A stretch of 42,157 nt of DNA from a virus: the IMG/VR virus record IMGVR_UViG_3300037189_003500, positions 1-42,157 of that record. One strand, written 5' to 3'. The notes under the pieces were generated by a model. The model was given only the letters and a program-made list of their open reading frames with translations, did no database searches and had not been told where the DNA came from. Each line of letters opens with the position of its first letter. Within the stretch, counting starts at the first letter, position 1. Position numbers and translations under genes: made by a program. Positions 13,653 to 21,568 of the stretch are shown piece by piece.

Positions 13653-16600
13653 ATGGCAAACACGCCGTCTGACTTTGTAAATATGCTTCTCCCCTCGGCT
13701 CAAGCTGCTGAGAAGCAGACTGGAGTACCAGCAGCATTCATCATTGGTCAGGCGGCGCACGAGACCGGGTGGGGGTCTAGGCTCCCGACTCACGCCGATG
13801 GTAGTTCCTCATTCAACTTGTTTGGCATCAAGGCACAGAAGGGCTACACCGGACCCTCCGTGGACACCCCTACCCATGAGTTCATCAATGGGCAGAGGGT
13901 CAACATGAACGACAAGTTCAGGGCCTATGGGAGCTACGAAGAGTCCATGACCGACTGGGCCAAACTCATCTCTAAGCGGTACGCGGGCGCTGCTGCTGCG
14001 AAGAGTGGCGAAGAGTTTGGTGCACACCTTAAGCAGGGAGGCTATGCCACTGACCCGGCATACGCTCAGAAGGTAGGGGGCACTGTCCGCAAGGTTCAGA
14101 GCCTGATGGATGTAGTCCCCAATGCGGGCGCTGCTGCCGCTGCCCCGGTGAATGCCGTAACACCACCCGTAGACTTCTACGCAGGCAAGTCACTCCCTTC
14201 AGCAGGCATGGGTGCCCCCGATCTAGGCAAGCAACAAGCTGAGGAGCAGGGTAACCGCAAGACCGTTTGGGAAGGCATCAAGAACATCCCCGAAGCCTTC
14301 GCGCTTGAGAACCGACAGAACAACTGGATTCTCAACCAGCGCGAGGAGTTCATGATTCGTCCTTTGGAAGAACAGAAGGACTGGTACAAGGACCCGATGG
14401 TGGCCCGCGAGCTTGCGAACATCCCGCAGAACCAGTGGGGCTACCTGCTCAACGGCACGATGTCACTGGACCACTTTGCCGCCCGTATGCAGCGCCGCGA
14501 GGAAGCTATCAAGCGGCAGGGTCAGATGGATACCCTCGGTGCTTGGTCGGCTCCCGGTAGCTTCGCTGCTGCCATCATGGGTGACCCCACCACGCTGCTG
14601 TATGCAGTGCCTGGTATCGGTGAACTGGCAATGGTCTCCAGAACCTCTAGGCTGGCCAATGCGGCTGCGACGGCTGCTGGATGGGGTACGAGTGCTGCTG
14701 CCTTCGCCGCGACGAACCAGAACCCTCTACGCCAGCCTGAGGACGTTGTTATGGCGGGTGCCTTTGGCGTTGCCATGGGAGGCGTCTTCGGTGGCCTCGC
14801 AAGACCCATCGAGCGCCAGATGATCCGTGAGGTTGGTAGGGGTGACCCTAACGTCCGCAAGACTGGCTTCGACAAGGAGATCGAGCAAGGCGTCAAGAAC
14901 AACGACACCACGCTGCTGTTGGGATGGAACGGAAACCCGGACAGAGACTCCGTGATCATCATGGGGCACAACCCTTCGAGGACCCGTGAGGAGTGGATCG
15001 CTCACTTCAACGACCTCGATGCAAGGATTAAAGCAGGGGACGATGGGCTTCGCAGGGAAGTAACGGGTACTGACGCTTCCGCTACGGGCACTAAGACGGA
15101 TTCATCTGCACCCAATCCTGTGGTGGAACGTGGGTCCATCGACGTAACCCCAAACTGGGACTGGGCAAGCAGCGTTGAGCGTGCATTCGGTTCGCTGATG
15201 GCAGTGGCAAAGCGCGGTGCAGGCGATGACCTGAACCTTATGCGCGAGGCTTTTAGTTCGTTCTTCAAGACATCCCCGGATGGCAAGGTCATTGGCCTTG
15301 ATCGTAAAGAGATCAACAGGAGAATCGGACTTGATCATTTCAACAAGGAAGAAGAGGCTTTCTTAGAAGCCCTGACAAGATCCCCTCTCAAGGACATCGA
15401 TAGGTGGCTGCAGGAAATGGGGCTGCATACCAAGGACGACCTAGAAGTGGCTGCTGGTGCATATTCCTCACGCACAATGGGCAGGCTTGAACAGGATCGT
15501 GACTACCTATTTGCCTTCCGTCGCGGTAAAGCGGCAATGTCCGCTAAGGACTTCCTCAAGCGCATGGCGAAGGGTGAGTTTGAAACCGCTGAAAACGCCC
15601 GCCTTGGTCTTGCCGACCCGACTTTGAAAGGGCTGGCAGAACGATTGATTAGCGCGATCAAAGACGGTAATGACATTCAGCTTCAGATATTCAAGACAGG
15701 GCAAAAGCTAGAGAAGGTTGGAACGGAATCCCCGCACTACGATTACGCCAACAACCGGATCATGCTTCCTGATAATGATCACGGGCGAAGCCCAGCGACG
15801 ATCCTCCATGAGATTGCTCATGCGCTCACATGGCACAAATTGTGGCAATACTCTACTGACCAGCTCAATCACCCCGACGGTGCCTTGCTGTACCTCAGGC
15901 TGGATGACTTGCGTAAGAAGGCCCTTGCCAAATGGGAGTCAATGAACCCCGGCAAGGACGTTCAGAATGAACACGCAGGCTGGCAGGGGGATGAGTTCAA
16001 GACTACCTATGCCCTCACGGGGTTCGGTAATGGTGACTTCTATGCGGTCAATGAGTTTATCGCTGGCATCTTCAGCGGCAACAAGCACCTGCTGAACTTT
16101 CTGGCAGGCATCGAGCACGCGCCATCGCAGTCGGTGGCATCACGCATCTGGGAGGTGATCTCTAAGGCCCTCGGGTTGACCAAAGCAGACTCTACGGTTC
16201 TCGCAGAAGCATCGCGGACAATCGATGAGATTCTCGACAGGCCACTGACGGTAACCATCAAAGACCCACTCGGAGGCGTTGATGTTCCCATGATGGCTAC
16301 CAACTTCGCACCTAATCCCGGTGTGCCCATGTCGGTTGCTCAGGCTGCACAGAATGCTGGCGTCCCCACCACATATGGCCTCGGCTTAGGTCTGGAGAAC
16401 AAACTGATGGGCAGCAAGTTGTCTGCTGCATTTACAGGTGTTAGGGAACTAGCAGCGAAACTCTTCGGGACCACCATCGGCTATCTCGATCACTCTGTGG
16501 TGGGGGCTAACTCATGGGACCACGCGAGCCACCTCAGGAACAAGTGGGGTAGCAAGCTGCACGACTCGGAGAAGAAGAACTTCCTTGAGTACGCTGAGGG

Positions 16601-18767
16601 TGTCTCTGGTATGAAGCGCACTGAGGTCTACGAGAAGTTCCACGCGGAGATATGGGAGTACGTTCACGGATTCCAGAACCCGAATGGGCAAGCCTGGCAC
16701 CCGGCAGTAGTCGCCCATGGGGACACCATGCGCTCGCTGCTGGACGGGGAGATTCGTGATCACATCAACAACCCCTCGTTGTCCTACGGTGGCACCAAGC
16801 GGTCCCTCGTGAGCCGTGAGGTGATTGATCCTGTGACTGGCTTGAAGACAATGGAAGGTGAGCTTGCGCTGGACAAGAAGTATTTTCCTCGCAAGAACGA
16901 TGTGACCAAGTGGCACGCTGCTGTGTCCTCCAAAGGGCGGCAGGCAGTGGAGGACTTCTACGCGGGTGCATTCAAGTCTGCTAACCCGCACATCGACCCG
17001 GCACTGGCTGACAGGTTTGGTAAGTGGTACGTCAAGACCTTCGAGGCTGCTCGCGTCAACAAGGATCAGGACCTGATGAATGGCCTGCTCCAAGGACGCG
17101 ATCTGGATGCCCTGAAGGACTCCCTGATGCACCACGGCGGTCTCGACTCACACGAGGCTGACATGGTGATCACAGGGATGAAGCCTGTCGATAATGATAA
17201 GGGTGCCCTCACCAGCAACCTGAAGCACCGCAACCTGATCGATGAGTCCTATGTCTCAAAGGATGGTCTGTCGCTTCGGGACTTCGTGGACACCAATGCA
17301 GGCAGGGTGATGTCAGGGTATGCCAACCGTCAGGCGGGAGCCATCGCGGGCGCACACCACATGGACATCTACAAGCAGGGTGATTGGGCAAAGTTGGTCT
17401 CGGATGCAACCAGTCCCGGTTTGGGAGTAGACCTTCCTATCGGTGCAGTGGATGAAGTTCGCGGACACCTTGACTTCGCTTACGAGCGGCTGATGGGTAT
17501 CCCCGTGGAGAACCCCACGAAGATGGGCAAGGTCATGGAGATGTTCCGCAACTTCAACGTGATCAGGCTTATGGGTGGTGCAGTCATGAACCAGATCGCT
17601 GAGTTTGGGCAGACGCTGGGGTCGCTGGGCTTAGGCACGGTGGCTAGGGCTATTCCTGAGTACAGCAAGATCATGGCAGGCATCAAGGCAGGGACCGCCA
17701 CGGATGAGATCAAGTTCTTCAAGGATCTCTTCGACGGCGTTGGGGCAACCCTAGGGGAGCGCATGGACTTTGGTGCGACCGATGATTGGGTGAAGCTGCG
17801 CGGTCAGAACGACGCGTTCAGTAAGTCTCTAGACTGGCTCGACAATGGCCTTAGGAAGGGCGCTAGTGGCTTGCTGAAGTATTCAGGCATGACACCCCTC
17901 ACCAACCTTCAGCGGAAGGTCCACGCGGTCGGTATGGTCAACAAGATCATGGACCTTGCAAGGACTGGCGGCGAGGATGCTCTGTTCTCGGAGAACCGTC
18001 TGGCATGGATGGGTATGTCGAAGCAGGACTACTCGGACCTGAAGGCTGCTCTGGTGAAGCACGAGAAGGCTGACAAGGCGACCATGTGGGAGAAGATGCA
18101 GGAGAAGGACCCTGAGCTATACGCGAAGCTGATGACCGCAGTTCACCGCGAGTCGAAGCGTGTGGTACAGGAAAACGATCTTGCCTCGATGGTTCCGATC
18201 ATGGGTAAGGGGATTGGGCAGACGATGTTCCAGTTCCAGAACTTCGCCTTCCAAGCGTGGAACAAAGCAATGCTGCACGGCTACCACCAGCGTGACTCAG
18301 TGGCGTTCCTCCAGCTAGGTCTGACCTCGATGCTTGGCTCTCTCGTTTACGCTGCCCGTACTCAAATCCAGTCCATCGGCCTGAGTGAGGATCAGCGAGA
18401 GAAGTTCATGGAGGACCGCATGGCTCTCCAGAAGATCCTCGTGGGTGGTGGTGTCATGCGTACTGCTCAAGCCTCAGTGCTGCCGCAGATCGCTGGAACT
18501 TTCCTGCCGTCGCAATGGCTCGATGGAACCAAGACAACCTCTGACGTAACCAGCATCGCCTCGATCCCTGCTCTTCAGACCGTGAAGGCCGTGGGGTCGC
18601 TCATCAAGGACCCGCTGCACGCAGCAACCAGCGATGAGTACCAAATTGCATCTCGTGACGTTAAGCAGTGGTCCCGGCTGATCCCCTTCAACAACTACAT
18701 GGGTCAGTCTCTGATCGGCAATATGCTCGGGAAGGAACTTCCGAGTAGCAACAACGAAGCACAGTAG
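13653..18767 (+). CDS. Large internal virion protein, T7 gp16-like, with GH73 glucosaminidase and zincin-like segments
   Basis: This 1704-residue protein is about 390 longer than T7 gp16. Residues 1-155 form a FlgJ/GH73-type glucosaminidase domain: AAHETGWGSR with likely catalytic Glu37, then FNLFGIKA and FRAYGSYEESMTDWAKLI. T7 gp16 has a lytic transglycosylase here. Residues about 310-390 hold hydrophobic Gly/Ala segments fit for membrane insertion. A middle segment contains HEIAHALTWH (HExxH at 719-723) and NEFIAGIFSG (Glu801), the pattern of a zinc metallopeptidase as found in large phage 'polyvalent' proteins. The C-terminal half is helical and gp16-like. It is likely the core protein that enters the cell first, opens peptidoglycan and threads the DNA. 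Peptidase activity is inference. Confidence 0.92.
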   Translation: MANTPSDFVNMLLPSAQAAEKQTGVPAAFIIGQAAHETGWGSRLPTHADGSSSFNLFGIKAQKGYTGPSVDTPTHEFINGQRVNMNDKFRAYGSYEESMTDWAKLISKRYAGAAAAKSGEEFGAHLKQGGYATDPAYAQKVGGTVRKVQSLMDVVPNAGAAAAAPVNAVTPPVDFYAGKSLPSAGMGAPDLGKQQAEEQGNRKTVWEGIKNIPEAFALENRQNNWILNQREEFMIRPLEEQKDWYKDPMVARELANIPQNQWGYLLNGTMSLDHFAARMQRREEAIKRQGQMDTLGAWSAPGSFAAAIMGDPTTLLYAVPGIGELAMVSRTSRLANAAATAAGWGTSAAAFAATNQNPLRQPEDVVMAGAFGVAMGGVFGGLARPIERQMIREVGRGDPNVRKTGFDKEIEQGVKNNDTTLLLGWNGNPDRDSVIIMGHNPSRTREEWIAHFNDLDARIKAGDDGLRREVTGTDASATGTKTDSSAPNPVVERGSIDVTPNWDWASSVERAFGSLMAVAKRGAGDDLNLMREAFSSFFKTSPDGKVIGLDRKEINRRIGLDHFNKEEEAFLEALTRSPLKDIDRWLQEMGLHTKDDLEVAAGAYSSRTMGRLEQDRDYLFAFRRGKAAMSAKDFLKRMAKGEFETAENARLGLADPTLKGLAERLISAIKDGNDIQLQIFKTGQKLEKVGTESPHYDYANNRIMLPDNDHGRSPATILHEIAHALTWHKLWQYSTDQLNHPDGALLYLRLDDLRKKALAKWESMNPGKDVQNEHAGWQGDEFKTTYALTGFGNGDFYAVNEFIAGIFSGNKHLLNFLAGIEHAPSQSVASRIWEVISKALGLTKADSTVLAEASRTIDEILDRPLTVTIKDPLGGVDVPMMATNFAPNPGVPMSVAQAAQNAGVPTTYGLGLGLENKLMGSKLSAAFTGVRELAAKLFGTTIGYLDHSVVGANSWDHASHLRNKWGSKLHDSEKKNFLEYAEGVSGMKRTEVYEKFHAEIWEYVHGFQNPNGQAWHPAVVAHGDTMRSLLDGEIRDHINNPSLSYGGTKRSLVSREVIDPVTGLKTMEGELALDKKYFPRKNDVTKWHAAVSSKGRQAVEDFYAGAFKSANPHIDPALADRFGKWYVKTFEAARVNKDQDLMNGLLQGRDLDALKDSLMHHGGLDSHEADMVITGMKPVDNDKGALTSNLKHRNLIDESYVSKDGLSLRDFVDTNAGRVMSGYANRQAGAIAGAHHMDIYKQGDWAKLVSDATSPGLGVDLPIGAVDEVRGHLDFAYERLMGIPVENPTKMGKVMEMFRNFNVIRLMGGAVMNQIAEFGQTLGSLGLGTVARAIPEYSKIMAGIKAGTATDEIKFFKDLFDGVGATLGERMDFGATDDWVKLRGQNDAFSKSLDWLDNGLRKGASGLLKYSGMTPLTNLQRKVHAVGMVNKIMDLARTGGEDALFSENRLAWMGMSKQDYSDLKAALVKHEKADKATMWEKMQEKDPELYAKLMTAVHRESKRVVQENDLASMVPIMGKGIGQTMFQFQNFAFQAWNKAMLHGYHQRDSVAFLQLGLTSMLGSLVYAARTQIQSIGLSEDQREKFMEDRMALQKILVGGGVMRTAQASVLPQIAGTFLPSQWLDGTKTTSDVTSIASIPALQTVKAVGSLIKDPLHAATSDEYQIASRDVKQWSRLIPFNNYMGQSLIGNMLGKELPSSNNEAQ

Positions 18768-18780
18768 TAACTGGCGGGGG

Positions 18781-18816
18781 GAGAGGTTATCTCTCCTCTC
18801 CCTCCTAACCTCTTTC
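18781..18816 (+). other. Hairpin between ejection protein and tail fibre genes
   Basis: AGAGGTTA (18782-18789) pairs exactly with TAACCTCT (18806-18813), with a 16-nt pyrimidine-rich loop, followed by TTC. It fills the only gap of note between late genes after 8.1 kb. It could be a weak terminator or an mRNA processing site; the T-run is too short to decide. Confidence 0.45.
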
Positions 18817-18827
18817 AGGAACCTTCA

Positions 18828-20369
18828 ATGGCTTACGCACAAGTCCGCTACACAGGGGACGGAACAACCACGTCCTTCAGCATCCCCTTCACTTACCTAC
18901 TCGTAGGGCACGTTGAAGTAGCAGTTGCTGGCGCTATCAAGACCTACACGACCGACTACACCATCTCAGGTGCAACGCTCACGTTCGTCTCGGCACCCGC
19001 CGCAGCAGCGCAGATCATCGTCACTCGAAGGACTTCCCCCTCTTCTCGTTTGACCTCTTACGTCGACGGGGCCACGCTCACTGCGAGTGCCTTAGAGACT
19101 GACTCAAAGCAGGCATTCAACCTTGCTCAGGAGGGCCTGGACTTTGCAACCAGTTCGATCACGCTATCGACCTTAGGGAACTATTGGGACGCAACGTCCT
19201 ACAAGATTTCAAATGTGGCCACCCCCACCTTAGGGACGGACGCAGCCAACAAGACCTTTGTCGAGACCACCATTGCTGCGGTACAGACCAGCACGTTCGG
19301 TGGTGCATACCTTCCGAGTGCCGGGGGGACCCTCACGGGTGCGGTTACCGGGACCTCTGCAAGTATGTCTGGGGGCTACGCCGGGACGAACACCTCGGGT
19401 GCGAGTAAGTACAACGTCAACATGACTGGCACTGCTCAGAACTTCTTTCAGGGCAACGTGGGTATCGGTACTGGAAAGTCCACCCCATCGTACCCGCTGG
19501 ATGTCGCAGGGACCATCGCAGGGTCTGGTAACTACCTGTTTAGCGGTAGCGCAGCGAGGATTCAGGGCGACTTCAGCAATGGCACGCTGGCGAACCGGAC
19601 ATTGTTTCAGGACAGAACGGCAAATAGCCCCACAACTATTGGAGTTATCCCTAACGGGACCGGCGTGTCGGGACAAATTCAGACATTTAACAATTCAGAC
19701 CCAACCAACGCAAGTCTTGGATACCTTTATGCCGACGCATCTACTGTACAACTGGGTTCAGGTAAGAGTGGTTCTGGTACATATCTAAACTTAAACTTTG
19801 TTACCGCTGGTTCGGAGGCTGCACGGATTGATAACGCTCAGAACTTTATGGTTGGAAGGACATCTTATGGGTTCCTTTCAAACGTAAAGGGTTGCACTCT
19901 TTACAACACAGGGCAGGTTATTAACGAAACAGACGCGTCAAATGCTCCGTTTCTGATAAACACATTTAATAATGGTGTTGCCAACGTAACTGTAATGAAT
20001 TTTTACCGGCAGGGGTCTGTTGCCGGGACTATCTTTACGTCGAACGGTAACACCACCACTTATGGGACTTCTTCGGACTACCGCCTTAAAGCAAACGAGC
20101 AGCCTTTGACTGGGAGTGGATCTTTCATCGACGGATTACGCCCAAAAACTTGGACTTGGAAATCAAGTGGAACTCAGGGGGTCGGATTTATTGCCCACGA
20201 AGCAGAGCAAGTTGCACCGCTTTCTGTCAACGGAAAGAAAGATGAAGTTGACGCGGAAGGGAACCCGAAGTACCAAAGCGTTGGCTATGGATCTTCCGAA
20301 ATCATTGCCAACATTGTTGCTGAACTCCAGCACCTCCGTGCCCGTGTCGCTGCTCTGGAAGCTAAGTAA
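18828..20369 (+). CDS. Tail fibre protein with T7-type attachment domain and S74 chaperone
   Basis: This is a 513-residue protein. Residues 1-150 are the T7 gp17-like tail-attachment domain (VRYTGDGTTTSFSIPFTYL...HVEVAVAG, then SKQAFNLAQEGLD). A collagen-poor shaft with TLTGAVTG and YPLDVAGTIAGSGNYLF repeats follows. Residues about 405-513 are an intramolecular chaperone auto-processing (peptidase S74) domain: SSDYRLKANEQPL with the catalytic Ser, GVGFIAHEAEQVAP, and a final coiled coil (ELQHLRARVAALEAK). Such domains trimerise the fibre and then cut themselves off. From about 19.6 kb codon use becomes more AT-rich, suggesting an exchanged receptor-binding part. A ribosome binding site CAGGAA is present. 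Confidence 0.93.
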   Translation: MAYAQVRYTGDGTTTSFSIPFTYLLVGHVEVAVAGAIKTYTTDYTISGATLTFVSAPAAAAQIIVTRRTSPSSRLTSYVDGATLTASALETDSKQAFNLAQEGLDFATSSITLSTLGNYWDATSYKISNVATPTLGTDAANKTFVETTIAAVQTSTFGGAYLPSAGGTLTGAVTGTSASMSGGYAGTNTSGASKYNVNMTGTAQNFFQGNVGIGTGKSTPSYPLDVAGTIAGSGNYLFSGSAARIQGDFSNGTLANRTLFQDRTANSPTTIGVIPNGTGVSGQIQTFNNSDPTNASLGYLYADASTVQLGSGKSGSGTYLNLNFVTAGSEAARIDNAQNFMVGRTSYGFLSNVKGCTLYNTGQVINETDASNAPFLINTFNNGVANVTVMNFYRQGSVAGTIFTSNGNTTTYGTSSDYRLKANEQPLTGSGSFIDGLRPKTWTWKSSGTQGVGFIAHEAEQVAPLSVNGKKDEVDAEGNPKYQSVGYGSSEIIANIVAELQHLRARVAALEAK

Positions 20370-20371
20370 CT

Positions 20372-20722
20372 ATGCCCCGGCCCCTGAGTAGCCGCTTCAT
20401 GGGGCATGACTACAAGATCGTATGGGAACCCCGCAACGGCATTCTGCTCAAAGCAGAGGTCGATGGGGTTCCCGGCGAGCTTCGGTGTCATGGCCTGTGC
20501 GATGAGGAAAATCAAACCATCCGCATCGAAAAAACACTCCCGCCCACGTTTGAGCGTGAGGTCCTAATCCACGAGACCCTGCATCAGATATTCAGCACTT
20601 CAGGCTTCGAGCTTGACGCTGAGTCTGAAGAGCGGTTCGTCTCTTACCTCGGAGCAGCCCTCGCTGCACACATCTGTGATAACCCAACCTTCTGGCGTTA
20701 TGCAACGCGCCACATCAAATAG
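20372..20722 (+). CDS. Small HExxH (zinc metalloprotease-like) protein
   Basis: This is a 116-residue protein. LIHETLHQIF (about residues 65-74) is a full HExxH zinc motif, preceded by a short beta sheet (VPGELRCHGLCDEENQTIRIEK) and followed by ESEERFVSYLGAALAAHI with a conserved-looking Glu that could be the third ligand. This layout resembles SprT/ImmA-type minimal zincins. It starts two bases after the tail fibre stop and precedes the holin candidate, a site where T7 has no protease gene. Possible roles are processing of virion proteins or cleavage of a host regulator. No family name is certain. Confidence 0.75.
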   Translation: MPRPLSSRFMGHDYKIVWEPRNGILLKAEVDGVPGELRCHGLCDEENQTIRIEKTLPPTFEREVLIHETLHQIFSTSGFELDAESEERFVSYLGAALAAHICDNPTFWRYATRHIK

Positions 20723-20729
20723 AAAGACC

Positions 20730-21038
20730 ATGGACAAGGACAACCAAACCCTATTGATAGTGGGAGTCATGGGAGCCGTCATTGGCTTCGGTCAGCTTCT
20801 CGCATCTGGAGATGACATCAAGGTGCGTCATGCGTTCGGTAGGGCGATTGTCTCCTCGGGTATCGCTGTGTCGGCCTTCTCGGTACTCGCTTGGTTCCCC
20901 GATGCAAAACCTTCGCTGCTCGTTGGTATCGCCTGCCTGCTCTCATCCCTAGGAACATCAGGGCTGACGATGCTGGCAAAGCGTCTCTTTACTAGCACCG
21001 TCACAATCAACGCACCAATCGATGGGGGAAGCAAATGA
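20730..21038 (+). CDS. Putative holin
   Basis: This 102-residue protein has three probable membrane helices (about residues 7-24, 36-53 and 62-84, including LLVGIACLLSSLGTSGLTML) and a short polar C-terminus. The start MDKDNQT was chosen because the longer open frame to 20613 runs inside the upstream gene and an AAAGA motif precedes this ATG. It sits between the tail fibre and small terminase genes, exactly where T7 has its holin gene 17.5. It should make the inner-membrane lesion that releases the cytoplasmic GH24 lysozyme. It overlaps the next gene by four bases (ATGA). Confidence 0.75.
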   Translation: MDKDNQTLLIVGVMGAVIGFGQLLASGDDIKVRHAFGRAIVSSGIAVSAFSVLAWFPDAKPSLLVGIACLLSSLGTSGLTMLAKRLFTSTVTINAPIDGGSK

Positions 21039-21304
21039 CCAAGAAGACCACTAAGGATCTCGGTGAGGTCTTTGATGGATTCGTAGAGGCCATCGCGGAC
21101 ATCGTGAAGAACGGCGAAGAGACGGTAACGCAAGACGGCGAGGTGGTTCGCACCAAGCCTAAGGCAGCGACCCTCGGAGTCATTCGGCAGTTCCTCAAGG
21201 ACCAGAACATCACCGCTTCGCCTGAGCACAAGGGCATCAAGAAGCTCCTCGACATCCCCTTCAGCGTTGATGACGCTGACCTTCAAGACTCAAGGATTCA
21301 ATAA
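21035..21304 (+). CDS. Terminase small subunit, T7 gp18-like
   Basis: This 89-residue protein, the size of T7 gp18, has a helical N-terminus (DLGEVFDGFVEAIADIVKNG) and the segment AATLGVIRQFLKDQNITASPEHKGIKKLLD, typical of T7-like and P2-like small terminases. It recognises concatemer DNA and feeds it to the large subunit. It overlaps the holin gene (ATGA) and the next gene by one base (TAATG), so the whole cluster looks translationally coupled. Confidence 0.88.
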   Translation: MTKKTTKDLGEVFDGFVEAIADIVKNGEETVTQDGEVVRTKPKAATLGVIRQFLKDQNITASPEHKGIKKLLDIPFSVDDADLQDSRIQ

Positions 21305-21561
21305 TGGCATTCCCTTACGCAGACCTAGCACACCCTTGGGGACAAGCCCAAGCAGTCACTCCCAGCGATTCGGTGGACCTTCCGGGTGGCCTTACCCGAG
21401 CCATCTTCATCGGTGGTGGTGGAACCCTTAAGGTCACGATGGCTGATGGAAACACGGTCACCTTCACCAGCCTGACCACGGCTTACCCTGTGTTCCCCAT
21501 CCGCGTTATCCGGGTGTGGTCTACAGGTACGACGGCCACCAACATCGTTGCCCTGTACTGA
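21304..21561 (+). CDS. Small beta protein, phage spike-base family type
   Basis: This 85-residue all-beta protein has a pattern common in phages: an opening ADLAHPWGQAQAVTPSDS, then DLPGGLTRAIFIGGGGTLKV, TVTFTSLTTAYPVFPIRVIRVWSTGTTATNIVALY. This TPSDS...GGGG...VxxTGTTAxxIVALY layout matches proteins usually labelled spike base proteins. Its place between the terminase subunits is unlike T7, where Rz and Rz1 are encoded here; in this phage the spanins lie at 27.5-28.1 kb instead. A minor virion role is likely. Confidence 0.75.
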   Translation: MAFPYADLAHPWGQAQAVTPSDSVDLPGGLTRAIFIGGGGTLKVTMADGNTVTFTSLTTAYPVFPIRVIRVWSTGTTATNIVALY

Positions 21562-21568
21562 GGTGAGC

